DNA from: Ahrensia sp.
Lineage (GTDB): Bacteria > Pseudomonadota > Alphaproteobacteria > Rhizobiales > Rhizobiaceae
Direction of reading: 5' to 3'
Assembly: GCA_002698425.1 (NCBI GenBank)
Contig: NZXU01000027.1
Span: 57,876-121,875, forward strand
Length of the DNA stretch: 64,000 nucleotides
Part shown: positions 1-7,767 of the stretch, in pieces
Numbering within the stretch: position 1 is the stretch's first letter
Layout: each line of letters opens with the position of its first letter
The notes under the pieces: generated by a model
Database searches by the model: none
Told to the model about the DNA's origin: nothing
What the model saw: only the letters and a program-made list of their open reading frames with translations
Program-made: the position numbers and the translations under genes

Positions 1-68
1 CGATTGCGCTTGTGCACATGGAGATTTTCATAGACCGCCGAAGCGTCCCCGGCCTGCGTATCCGTCAT
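1..68 (-). CDS. N-terminal fragment of a divergent gene, possibly tRNA dimethylallyltransferase (miaA)
   Basis: An ATG at 66-68 on the minus strand opens a frame of 22 codons (MTDTQAGDASAVYENLHVHK and on) that runs off the left edge of the window. The visible part is only the variable N-terminus, before any catalytic motif. The guess of miaA rests on my memory that miaA lies divergent from ilvI in several rhizobia and that MiaA proteins have a short variable lead before the P-loop. The reading frame itself is plausible, but the product is not shown by this fragment. Confidence 0.3.
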   Translation of the reverse strand, partial: MTDTQAGDASAVYENLHVHKRN

Positions 69-194
69 TCAAAATTGTCCTGCCGCATGGAACCGGCATT
101 GTGGCGGGGCGAAGTTAAGGAATGGCTACGTGGACAGCTAGACTTGCAAGTAGGGCCAAGTCTCCGGTCGCGTCTGATTGGCGCAGCAGCAGGC

Positions 195-223
195 TTGACT
201 GTCTCCGGAGCCGGTCATATTGT
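195..223 (+). promoter_or_regulatory. Candidate sigma-70 promoter of the ilv operon
   Basis: TTGACT at 195-200 and TATTGT at 218-223 are separated by 17 bases, a good match to the housekeeping sigma factor consensus. Transcription would start at about 229-232, at or next to the ATG of the leader peptide (232). The leader message would then be leaderless or nearly so, which fits the absence of a Shine-Dalgarno sequence just before that ATG. This is read from sequence only. Confidence 0.5.
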
Positions 224-231
224 CCGCGCCC

Positions 232-282
232 ATGACGAAGATCATTCTCGTAGTAGGACCGCGCATGGGCAGGGCGATGTAA
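232..282 (+). CDS. ilv attenuator leader peptide (16 aa)
   Basis: The frame encodes MTKIILVVGPRMGRAM and stop. It contains a run of Ile-Ile-Leu-Val-Val, the classic sensor of branched-chain aminoacyl-tRNA supply in transcription attenuation. Its 3' half overlaps the 5' arm of a perfect 11-bp hairpin (259-269 with 300-310), and a terminator follows at 319-341, before the acetolactate synthase gene. Stalling at the Ile/Leu/Val codons should change RNA folding and let transcription continue into ilv. No Shine-Dalgarno sequence is visible close upstream. Confidence 0.75.
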   Translation: MTKIILVVGPRMGRAM

Positions 283-310
283 TCGCCCGGCGGCAAGCTC
301 CCATGCGCGG
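259..310 (+). promoter_or_regulatory. Pause/attenuation hairpin in the ilv leader
   Basis: CCGCGCATGGG (259-269) and CCCATGCGCGG (300-310) are perfect reverse complements separated by 30 bases that include the leader stop codon. In the usual attenuator model this is the 1:2 stem that forms when the ribosome has finished or left the leader peptide. The alternative antiterminator pairing is not obvious by eye. Confidence 0.6.
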
Positions 311-318
311 AAAACACA

Positions 319-342
319 AGGCTCCTCAGGGGGCCTTTTTTA
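319..342 (+). terminator. Intrinsic terminator of the ilv attenuator
   Basis: AGGCTCC (319-325), loop TCAG, GGGGCCT (330-336), with one G-T wobble, followed by a run of six T (336-341). It lies between the leader peptide and the acetolactate synthase large subunit gene, so it is the regulated terminator of the attenuator. Confidence 0.75.
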
Positions 343-419
343 TTGCACCTCTCCTCCAATCACATATTACGTCTCCAGCGCAAACCGGCGCATGAGACGC
401 CGAAGACGGGAAAGTAACG

Positions 420-2219
420 ATGAACGCGAAAGCCAAGCCGGGCGAGAAATGGCAGATGACCGGCGCCGAAATGGTCATACAGGCGTTGAAGGACAACGGG
501 GTCGAGCATGTGTTCGGCTATCCGGGGGGCGCCGTGCTTCCGATCTATGACGAGATTTTCCAGCAGGAAGACGTCGAGCACATCCTGGTGCGCCACGAGC
601 AGGGCGCCGGCCACGCGGCCGAAGGCTATGCCCGCTCCACCGGCAAGCCGGGCGTCATGCTGGTGACCTCGGGCCCGGGCGCGACCAATGCGGTGACGCC
701 GCTGCAGGACGCGCTGATGGATTCCATTCCGCTTGTCTGCATCACCGGCCAGGTGCCGACGACGCTGATCGGCTCCGACGCTTTCCAGGAATGCGACACG
801 GTCGGCATCACCCGGCCCTGCACCAAGCACAACTGGCTGGTCAAGGACGTCAACGACCTGCCGCGCGTCCTGCACGAGGCCTTCCGCGTCGCGACGACCG
901 GGCGGCCGGGGCCGGTTGTGGTCGACATCCCGAAGGACGTCCAGTTCGCCACCGGAACCTACCACGCGCCGGACATCGCCGACATGCGGGCGAGCTATCA
1001 TCCGCGGCTTTCCGGCGACGAGACGCTGATCGAGCAGGCCGTGGCGATGATGCGCGCGGCGAAGCGCCCGGTCATCTATTCGGGCGGCGGCGTCATCAAT
1101 TCCGGTCCGGAAGCAAGCCGGCTGCTGCGCGAACTGGTCGACCTGACCGGTTTTCCGATCACCTCGACGCTGATGGGCCTCGGCGCCTATGCGGCGAGCG
1201 GACCGAACTGGCTCGGCATGCTCGGCATGCACGGAACCTATGAGGCCAACATGACGATGCATGATTGCGACGTCATGGTGAATATCGGCGCGCGCTTCGA
1301 CGACCGCATCACCGGGCGCATCGACAAGTTCGCGCCGCGCGCGAAGATCATCCATATCGATATCGACCCGTCCTCGATCAACAAGATCATCCGGTCCGAT
1401 CTTGGCATCATCGGCGATGTCGGCCATGTCCTGGAGGACATGGTGCGCATCTGGCGCGCCTCGGGCGGGCTCGAGGACAAGTCGGCGCTGAAGCAGTGGT
1501 GGAACCAGATCGGCAAGTGGAAGGCGCGCAACTCGCTCGCCTACACGCCGAACAAGGACGTCATCATGCCGCAATACGCCATCGAGCGCCTCCACGAGGC
1601 GTCGCTGCGGTCGGGCAAGGAGACCTTCATCACGACGGAAGTCGGCCAGCACCAGATGTGGGCGGCGCAGTTCTTCGGTTTTGAAGAGCCCAATCACTGG
1701 ATGACCTCGGGCGGCCTCGGCACGATGGGCTACGGCCTGCCGGCGGCGCTCGGCGTGCAGATCGCCCATCGCGACGCGCTGGTCGTCGACATTGCGGGCG
1801 ATGCCTCTGTGCTGATGACGATCCAGGAAATGTCGGCGGCGGTGCAGCACAACGCGCCGATCAAGATCTTCATCCTGAACAACCAGTATATGGGCATGGT
1901 GCGCCAGTGGCAGCAATTGCTGCATGGCAACCGGCTGTCGCATTCCTATACGGAAGCATTGCCGGATTTCGTCATGCTTGCAGAGGCTTACGGCGGCAAG
2001 GGGATCCGTTGCGAGAAGCCGGACGAGCTGGACGACGCGCTTGACGAGATGATCGCATCCGACAAGCCGGTGATCTTCGATTGCCGCGTGGCCAATCTCG
2101 CCAACTGCTTCCCGATGATCCCGTCGGGCAAGGCGCATAACGAGATGCTGCTGCCGGACGAGGCGACCGACGAGGCCGTGGCGAACGCCATCAGCGCGGA
2201 AGGAAAGGCGCTCGTCTGA
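420..2219 (+). CDS. ilvI: Acetolactate synthase large (catalytic) subunit
   Basis: This 599-residue enzyme joins two pyruvates, or pyruvate and 2-oxobutyrate, to give acetohydroxy acids, the first common step of valine, leucine and isoleucine synthesis. The N-terminal thiamine-diphosphate half carries the catalytic Glu60 in RHEQGAGHAAEGYAR. The middle domain is the FAD-binding type. The C-terminal cofactor half has the GDAS...N diphosphate motif at about residues 459-490. Length is normal for the AHAS family (ilvB/ilvI/ilvG). The gene lies behind an attenuator (232-342), and its small subunit (3153) follows after one inserted gene. The ATG at 420 is preceded by the purine-rich GACGGGAAAG. Confidence 0.95.
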   Translation: MNAKAKPGEKWQMTGAEMVIQALKDNGVEHVFGYPGGAVLPIYDEIFQQEDVEHILVRHEQGAGHAAEGYARSTGKPGVMLVTSGPGATNAVTPLQDALMDSIPLVCITGQVPTTLIGSDAFQECDTVGITRPCTKHNWLVKDVNDLPRVLHEAFRVATTGRPGPVVVDIPKDVQFATGTYHAPDIADMRASYHPRLSGDETLIEQAVAMMRAAKRPVIYSGGGVINSGPEASRLLRELVDLTGFPITSTLMGLGAYAASGPNWLGMLGMHGTYEANMTMHDCDVMVNIGARFDDRITGRIDKFAPRAKIIHIDIDPSSINKIIRSDLGIIGDVGHVLEDMVRIWRASGGLEDKSALKQWWNQIGKWKARNSLAYTPNKDVIMPQYAIERLHEASLRSGKETFITTEVGQHQMWAAQFFGFEEPNHWMTSGGLGTMGYGLPAALGVQIAHRDALVVDIAGDASVLMTIQEMSAAVQHNAPIKIFILNNQYMGMVRQWQQLLHGNRLSHSYTEALPDFVMLAEAYGGKGIRCEKPDELDDALDEMIASDKPVIFDCRVANLANCFPMIPSGKAHNEMLLPDEATDEAVANAISAEGKALV

Positions 2220-2238
2220 GCGCTTGCCGGAAACCGCG

Positions 2239-3156
2239 ATGCAGAAGAACCCGCCCGGCCTTGCCGACTATGCGCTGCTGACCGCGCTGGCCCTCTTGTG
2301 GGGCAGTGCGTTCCTGCTGTCGAAAGTCGCCGTCGCCGAGGTGTCGCCGATCACGGTCACGCTGCTCCGCCAGTTCATCGCGCTCGTCGCGCTCGGTACC
2401 ATTGCTGCGGTCTCGGGGCGCTGGTTCCGTCCGTCGGCGCGCGACCATGTCTTCATGGTCATCTGCGCGATCGCCGGCACCGCGTTGCCCTATACGCTGA
2501 TCAATTGGGGCGTCGTGGTGATCGACAGCGGGCTGGCCGCGATCCTGATGGGGTTCATGCCACTGGTCGTCCTGCTGCTCGCGCATCTGGTCACCCATGA
2601 CGAGAAGCTTACCCTGCCGAAACTGGGTGGCGTCGCGCTCGGCATTGGCGGGCTGGCGATCCTGTTCTGGCCGCAGCTCGCTTCCGGCTTCGGGCACGAT
2701 CTGATGCGCCAGGTCGCGATCCTCGGCGCGGCGTTCGCTTATGGCGTCAACGCGCTGTCGACCAAGAAGCTCGTCGGGCATCCGCCGATGGCGCTGATGG
2801 CCTACATCACCGGCTGGACGATGGTGTTCCTCGTGCCGGCGGCCTTCCTGTTCGAGGACCCGCTGTCGATCCATCCATCGATGCCGGTCGGCATGGCGAT
2901 CCTGGCGCTCGGCCTCTTGCCTTCGGCAGCCGGGGCCCTCGTCATGGTGACGATCATCCGCCGCCAGGGGGCGACCTTCTTCGGCCTGATCAACCTGTTG
3001 ATCCCGATTGCGGGCGTCGTGCTCGCGGTCATCTTTCTGGGCGAACGACCGGGCCTCAATGCGCTCGCTGCGCTCGCCGTCATCATCTGCGGCCTGATGG
3101 TCGCACGCATCAAACCGTCCGCAAGGAAATCCATCGCTCAGGAGAGCCACCCATGA
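2239..3156 (+). CDS. EamA/DMT-family transporter inserted between the acetolactate synthase subunits
   Basis: The protein of about 305 residues is almost entirely hydrophobic, with roughly ten membrane segments in two EamA repeats (LLWGSAFLLSKVAV near the N-terminus, LGERPGLNALAALAVIICG near the C-terminus). The family comprises exporters of amino acids and other metabolites. I chose ATG 2239; a TTG at 2224 in the same frame is possible. Its stop overlaps the start of ilvN by four bases (ATGA at 3153-3156), so it is translated in the ilv operon. Export of branched-chain amino acids or their precursors is an inference from position only. Confidence 0.85.
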   Translation: MQKNPPGLADYALLTALALLWGSAFLLSKVAVAEVSPITVTLLRQFIALVALGTIAAVSGRWFRPSARDHVFMVICAIAGTALPYTLINWGVVVIDSGLAAILMGFMPLVVLLLAHLVTHDEKLTLPKLGGVALGIGGLAILFWPQLASGFGHDLMRQVAILGAAFAYGVNALSTKKLVGHPPMALMAYITGWTMVFLVPAAFLFEDPLSIHPSMPVGMAILALGLLPSAAGALVMVTIIRRQGATFFGLINLLIPIAGVVLAVIFLGERPGLNALAALAVIICGLMVARIKPSARKSIAQESHP

Positions 3157-3725
3157 ACGCACGTCAGCAGGCCACCGGATCGGCCTATTTCATCGCCAAG
3201 GAAACGCAGACCGCCGAAACGCACACGCTGTCGGTGCTGGTCGACAACGAACCCGGCGTTCTCGCCCGCGTGATCGGACTGTTTTCCGGCCGCGGCTACA
3301 ATATCGAGAGCCTGACCGTGTCCGAGACCGAGCATGAAAAGCACCAGTCTCGCATCACCATCGTGACGCGCGGCACGCCGCATGTCCTCGACCAGATCAA
3401 GGCGCAGCTGGAGCGCATCGTGCCGGTGCACCGGGTCGTCGACCTGACGGTGCGCGCGCATGATCTCGGCCACGAAAAGCCGCTGGAACGCGAGCTGGCG
3501 CTGATCAAGGTCTCGGGCAAGGGCGAGAGCCGCGTCGAGGCGCTGCGCCTCGCCGACGCCTTCAAGGCGACGGTGATCGACGCCAATGTCGAGCATTTCA
3601 TCTTCGAGATCACCGGACGGACCTCGAAGATCGAGCAGTTCATCGGCATTATGGCGCCGCTCGGTCTCGTCGAGGTGTGTCGCACTGGCGTCGCGGCGAT
3701 GAGCCGCGGCGGAGAAGGGATGTGA
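3153..3725 (+). CDS. ilvN: Acetolactate synthase small (regulatory) subunit
   Basis: This 190-residue protein activates the catalytic subunit and confers feedback control by valine. The N-terminal ACT domain is clear at about residues 25-95 (LSVLVDNEPGVLARVIGLFS, then the GYNIESLTV strand), followed by the C-terminal small-subunit domain. It begins on the stop codon of the upstream EamA gene (ATGA overlap), and its own stop overlaps the GTG start of the next gene, so the block is tightly coupled. Often named ilvH in rhizobia. Confidence 0.95.
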   Translation: MNARQQATGSAYFIAKETQTAETHTLSVLVDNEPGVLARVIGLFSGRGYNIESLTVSETEHEKHQSRITIVTRGTPHVLDQIKAQLERIVPVHRVVDLTVRAHDLGHEKPLERELALIKVSGKGESRVEALRLADAFKATVIDANVEHFIFEITGRTSKIEQFIGIMAPLGLVEVCRTGVAAMSRGGEGM

Positions 3726-4036
3726 GTGCGGACAAGACCGTCCGGCCCGAGCCGCCGAAAGGCGCGGTGCTGCTGGACGGTCATATCGATGTGCCGGCGG
3801 ACCGTCTCGCGGCCGTCGAGGCGGGGCTGGCCGAGCATGTGCGGCTGACGCATGCGGAGCCGGGCTGCCTGTTCTTCAGCGTCACGCCGTGCGGCGACAT
3901 TGCGGGCCGCTTCATCGTTTCGGAAATCTTCGCCGACGAGGCGGCTTTCGCCGCGCATCAGGCGCGCGGCGCGGCATCGCCCTGGGCCGAGGTGACGAAG
4001 GACATCCCGCGCCAATACGAGATCAGGACCGCCTGA
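3722..4036 (+). CDS. Antibiotic biosynthesis monooxygenase (ABM) fold protein
   Basis: This 104-residue protein has the features of the dimeric alpha/beta ABM family (DGHIDVPADRLAAVEAGLAEH; HAEPGCLFFSVTP; FIVSEIFADEAAFAAHQA). The family includes small quinol monooxygenases and many proteins of unknown role. I prefer GTG at 3722, which overlaps the ilvN stop by four bases (GTGA); an upstream ATG at 3677 would lie inside ilvN and add an Arg-rich stretch. The next gene begins four bases after its stop. The substrate cannot be told from sequence. Confidence 0.7.
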   Translation: MSADKTVRPEPPKGAVLLDGHIDVPADRLAAVEAGLAEHVRLTHAEPGCLFFSVTPCGDIAGRFIVSEIFADEAAFAAHQARGAASPWAEVTKDIPRQYEIRTA

Positions 4037-4040
4037 CATT

Positions 4041-4523
4041 TTGGATTTCGCATCACTTTCGCTGCTGTTCGCCGCCGCGGTTACTCTGCACAATCTGGAG
4101 GAGGCGATCTGGCTGCCGGGCTGGTCGCACCATGCGGGGCGCTATCATGTCCCGGTTTCGGCGCGGCAGTTCCGCTTTGCCGTGCTGGCGCTGACGGTCG
4201 CCGCCTGGGCACTCGTCGGCTGGTCGGCGCTCGGCAGTTCATTTGCTGACTATCTCGTCTCAGGCTATGCGCTGGCGATGCTGGTCAATGTCGTCTTTCC
4301 GCATCTGGCGGCGACATTCGCGATGCGCCGCTACGCGCCGGGGACGGCGACGGCGGTTCTGTTCAACCTGCCGGTGACCGCGCTGCTGTTGCAGCAAGGG
4401 TTCGCCGAAGACCGGCTCGATCCGGACACGTTCCTGTGGGCAGGGCCGCTGGTCGCGATCGTGATCGCGATTTCGATCCCGGTGCTGTTTGCCGCGAGTG
4501 CGGGCGATTCAAAACCGGAATAG
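4041..4523 (+). CDS. HXXEE-domain membrane protein
   Basis: This 160-residue protein has about four to five hydrophobic segments and, in the first of them, the motif H17-N-L-E-E21 that names the HXXEE family, followed by a second His-rich patch (WSHHAGRYH). The family is of unknown function; conserved His and Glu in membrane segments suggest metal or proton handling, but that is inference. The start is TTG at 4041, four bases after the preceding stop, so it is probably the last gene of the ilv operon. It converges on the next gene. Confidence 0.7.
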   Translation: MDFASLSLLFAAAVTLHNLEEAIWLPGWSHHAGRYHVPVSARQFRFAVLALTVAAWALVGWSALGSSFADYLVSGYALAMLVNVVFPHLAATFAMRRYAPGTATAVLFNLPVTALLLQQGFAEDRLDPDTFLWAGPLVAIVIAISIPVLFAASAGDSKPE

Positions 4524-4528
4524 GCGGA

Positions 4529-6136
4529 TCAGCGTTCGGTCACGTCGAACATCGTCATCATCAGTTCGACATGTTCGGGCTCGTGGAACCATTTCGGCAG
4601 CAATGCGCGCATCAGTTCGGGGGTCAGGTCCGGATTGCTCTCGCGCCATTTGCGCGCGCTCTCCAAAGCCTCCTCCTTGCGGCCTGCCATCCAGAGCGAG
4701 GTGAACAGCATCCGGTAGGCCCAGACCACGCCGGACCCCGCGCGCATGCCGCGCTGGATCAGTTCAATCGACTCGTCGTAGCGCTTCTGCTTTCTGAGCG
4801 CCGCGGACCGGCCGAACAGGACGTTGAAGTGAAAGGGATCGAGCGGGCTGAGCGCCTCCGCCCGGTCGAAATAGGTCAGCGATTCCTCCGCGCAGCCGCG
4901 ATAGATCGCGTTCCACCCCTTGCGCAGCCAGCCCCAGGCATTGTTCGGATCGAGCGCCAGCGCCCTGTCGGCGAATTGGTCGGCCTGCGGGAAATCGTCG
5001 CCGGCGAGCGCGGTGGCCGCCGACAGCGCGACGAGCGATGCGGGATCGTCGCGCACCAGCGGCGCCGCGCGCGCGACCATCTCGACCGCGATGGCGCGGT
5101 CGGTGACGGCATCCTTGCTCCACAGATAACAGCACTGATGCGCGTGGCACCACGCCTTGTAGGCGAGCGCCGGAGCGTAGTCCGGCGCATGGCCGAGCGC
5201 CGTGTCGAGCAGGGCGATGGCCTTGACATTTTCCTCGCGCCGGTGCGCCCAGAAATGGGGAAGCGCGGTCAGCACGAGTTCATAGGCCGTCCGGTCCGCC
5301 GTCGGGCGCCGGCTGGCCCGGGCGATTTCGGCATTGCGAAGATTGGGAGCGATCTGTCCCGCCACCTGCGCCGCGATCCGGTCCTGAAGATCGAAGAGAT
5401 CGTCCATCCGGTCGTCGAAGCGCTCGGCCCAGACGGCGCGTCCGTCGCCGGCCGCAACCAGTTCCACGGTGATGCGGACGCGGTCTCCGGAGCGGCGGAC
5501 CGAGCCCTCGACCAGATAGTCCGCGCCGAGGCGTTGGCCGATCGTCAGGATGTCGAGCGGCTGGCCGCGCAAGGCGAAGGCGGATTGCCGGGCGATGACG
5601 TGGAACTCGCTCACCCGTGACAGCGCGCTGGTGATTTCGGAGACGACGCCGTCGGCGAACATGTCGGCATCGGCGACGCCGAGTTCGTCGAAGGCGAGGA
5701 TCGCCAGCCGGGGTCGCCCCTCCTTGAATTCGGGCAATTGCGGCGCGGCGCCTGGAGTAGCGTCGGCCGTCGCGCGCATCTGGCGCAGCCAGTCCTCGAA
5801 GCCCTCGGAGGCGAGATCGAAACCGTCGAGGAAGACGCCGTCGCCTTCGAGATCGCAGGCGATTTCGCCGCTCTGCAGCCAGACATATTGCCGGTCGGCC
5901 ATCAGAACGCCCTCCGGCAGATCGCGGCGCATGACCGACAATTCCTGGCGCAGCGATGCGCGGGCCTGCTCGTCCGAGCGGTCCGACCAGAGCAAGTCGG
6001 CGAGGCGGCCCCGCTCCGCCTTGAGATCGGGCTGGCGGACGAGGAAAGCGAGCATCGCCTGGGCGCGGCGCGACAGCGCCCCGGGCGCGCCGGGGCCGGT
6101 CAGACGGAAGGGACCTTTGAGATGGAGCGTCAGCAC
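4529..6136 (-). CDS. SARP-like winged-helix / TolB-N / TPR regulator
   Basis: This 535-residue protein has three parts. Residues 1-75 resemble an OmpR/SARP-type winged helix (LSRRAQAMLAFLVRQP; LLWSDRSDEQARASLRQELS). Residues about 140-260 form the TolB-N-like domain often found behind such helices in rhizobial regulators (LAILAFDELG; MFADGVVSEITSALSRV; GADYLVEGSVRRSGDRVRIT). Residues about 280-520 are TPR repeats (DPNNAWGWLRKGWNAIYRGC; LDPFHFNVLFGRSAALRKQK). It lacks the cyclase domain sometimes fused to this module. It is probably a cytoplasmic or membrane-associated transcription regulator. It stands alone, and its target cannot be inferred. Confidence 0.75.
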   Translation of the reverse strand: MLTLHLKGPFRLTGPGAPGALSRRAQAMLAFLVRQPDLKAERGRLADLLWSDRSDEQARASLRQELSVMRRDLPEGVLMADRQYVWLQSGEIACDLEGDGVFLDGFDLASEGFEDWLRQMRATADATPGAAPQLPEFKEGRPRLAILAFDELGVADADMFADGVVSEITSALSRVSEFHVIARQSAFALRGQPLDILTIGQRLGADYLVEGSVRRSGDRVRITVELVAAGDGRAVWAERFDDRMDDLFDLQDRIAAQVAGQIAPNLRNAEIARASRRPTADRTAYELVLTALPHFWAHRREENVKAIALLDTALGHAPDYAPALAYKAWCHAHQCCYLWSKDAVTDRAIAVEMVARAAPLVRDDPASLVALSAATALAGDDFPQADQFADRALALDPNNAWGWLRKGWNAIYRGCAEESLTYFDRAEALSPLDPFHFNVLFGRSAALRKQKRYDESIELIQRGMRAGSGVVWAYRMLFTSLWMAGRKEEALESARKWRESNPDLTPELMRALLPKWFHEPEHVELMMTMFDVTER

Positions 6137-6301
6137 GGCGATTTCAGCGGGCGATTCAGACAGACAAAAAGTGACCTAAAGGCACTAGCTTAGCATTTTT
6201 GCCGGCTTCGTTCGATGGGGGCTTTCGCCGGCCGGCCACTTTGCGAAAGGGACGTCAATCCGGCGTGGCGGAGCGCGAACGAATCCGGTACAGCCGAGGC
6301 C

Positions 6302-7429
6302 ATGAAATTCTCCCCGCAGCAGGACGACGCGCTCAACGCCGTGGCGCAGTGGCTCAAGAATGGCGACCGGCAATTGTTCCGGCTGTTCGGCTATGCCGGC
6401 ACGGGCAAGACGACGCTGGCGCGGCATTTCGCCGAACATGTCGACGGGCAGGTGCAGTTCGCGGCCTTTACCGGCAAGGCGGCGCAGGTGCTGCGCGCCA
6501 AGGGTGCGTCGAACGCCAAGACGATCCATTCGTTGATCTACCGGCCGCGCGGCGAGGAAGCGATTTCGGACGAGACGACCGGCAAGACCTCGATGTCGCC
6601 GACCTTCTCGCTCAACCGGCAGAGCGACATCGCAAGGGCGAAGCTCGTCGTCGTCGACGAGTGCTCGATGGTGGACGAAAATCTCGGCCGCGACCTGATG
6701 AGCTTCGGCACGCCGATCCTGGTGCTCGGCGATCCCGGCCAGTTGCCGCCGATTTCGGGCGGCGGTTTCTTCACCGAGCACGAGCCGGATTTCCTGCTGA
6801 CGGAGATCCACCGGCAGGCGGCGGAAAACCCGATCATCCGCCTCGCCATGGATGTCCGTGCGGGCAACGAGATCATGTATGGCGATTACGGCACCACCCA
6901 GGTGATCGGCAAAAGCGACGTGGACCAGGACCTGGTTCTGGCCGCGGACCAGGTGCTGGTCGGCATCAACCGGACGCGGCGGCGCTACAATCAGCGGCTG
7001 CGCGAGTTGAAGGGCTTCACGGCCGCCTATCCGCAGGCCGGCGACAAGCTGGTCTGCCTGCGCAACGACCCGGCCAAGGGGCTTTTGAACGGCTCGCTGT
7101 GGAAGGTGATGACCGCGTCGAAGGAGACGGTGAAGCCGGGGATCAACCTGCTGGTTTCGCCCGACGACGGCGACACGGATCGCGGCGTCGCCAAAATCAA
7201 GCTCCTGAAGGCCGCCTTCGATGCGCCGGATGACGATATCCCGTGGCAGACCAAGAAACGCTACGACGACTTCGACTACGGCTACGCGCTGACCGTGCAC
7301 AAGGCGCAGGGTTCGCAGTGGGACGACGTGGTGCTGTTCGACGAGAGTTTCGCGTTTCGCGACATGCGCAGCCGGTGGCTTTACACTGCGATAACGCGCG
7401 CCGCGAATACGCTTACCATCGTTAAGTGA
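6302..7429 (+). CDS. RecD-like ATP-dependent DNA helicase (SF1)
   Basis: This 375-residue P-loop helicase carries Walker A GYAGTGKTT at residues 30-38, Walker B VVVDECSM with the following GDPGQLPPI motif, and the C-terminal UvrD-C2 segment YALTVHKAQGSQWDDVVLF with RWLYTAITRA. It is much shorter than RecD or RecD2 and matches the small AAA-30/UvrD-C2 exodeoxyribonuclease V-like helicases of alphaproteobacteria. I chose ATG 6302; an upstream ATG at 6215 would add 29 low-complexity residues. It stands alone on the plus strand, divergent from the regulator at 4529-6136. Confidence 0.85.
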   Translation: MKFSPQQDDALNAVAQWLKNGDRQLFRLFGYAGTGKTTLARHFAEHVDGQVQFAAFTGKAAQVLRAKGASNAKTIHSLIYRPRGEEAISDETTGKTSMSPTFSLNRQSDIARAKLVVVDECSMVDENLGRDLMSFGTPILVLGDPGQLPPISGGGFFTEHEPDFLLTEIHRQAAENPIIRLAMDVRAGNEIMYGDYGTTQVIGKSDVDQDLVLAADQVLVGINRTRRRYNQRLRELKGFTAAYPQAGDKLVCLRNDPAKGLLNGSLWKVMTASKETVKPGINLLVSPDDGDTDRGVAKIKLLKAAFDAPDDDIPWQTKKRYDDFDYGYALTVHKAQGSQWDDVVLFDESFAFRDMRSRWLYTAITRAANTLTIVK

Positions 7430-7489
7430 ATTAACATTCTTTCAGTCTATATGCGTCTTCCAGCAATATCCGACGTATAAAGACAGTTC

Positions 7490-7762
7490 ATGTCCGCACC
7501 CTCTGCATTGTCGAACACGCTGCTGCAAGCCGCCGGCCAGGCGGCATCCGCGCCTGTGCGGGAGGATTTCGCTGCGCCGGCCATCGGCCCGTTCTCTGTG
7601 GAGTTCCTGCTGCATGCGGCCTTCATTTGGGCGGCGCTGATCGTCATCTGCATGATCGTCTTCGGCTATCGCAGGATGCGCGGCAAGGAAGGCGGCAACG
7701 ACTTTCCGGACGTCTACCAGCGCCAGCTCGAGGAAATGCGCAAACAGCCCAACAAGGGCTGA
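7490..7762 (+). CDS. Small single-pass membrane protein, unknown
   Basis: This 90-residue protein has an Ala-rich N-terminal stretch, one membrane helix at about residues 38-60 (EFLLHAAFIWAALIVICMIV) and a charged C-terminal tail ending in KQPNKG. I recognise no family. It converges with the PP2C gene, five bases apart. AT-rich sequence upstream (7425-7480) may hold its promoter. Confidence 0.6.
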   Translation: MSAPSALSNTLLQAAGQAASAPVREDFAAPAIGPFSVEFLLHAAFIWAALIVICMIVFGYRRMRGKEGGNDFPDVYQRQLEEMRKQPNKG

Positions 7763-7767
7763 TCGCC

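Noticed and set aside
12..395. 127-residue plus-strand frame over the ilv leader
   Set aside because: It overlaps promoter, attenuator and terminator, and its protein has no recognisable pattern; the short leader peptide in another frame explains the region.
360..2138. 592-residue open frame antisense to ilvI
   Set aside because: Arg/His/Asp-rich shadow of a well-recognised gene; no family pattern.
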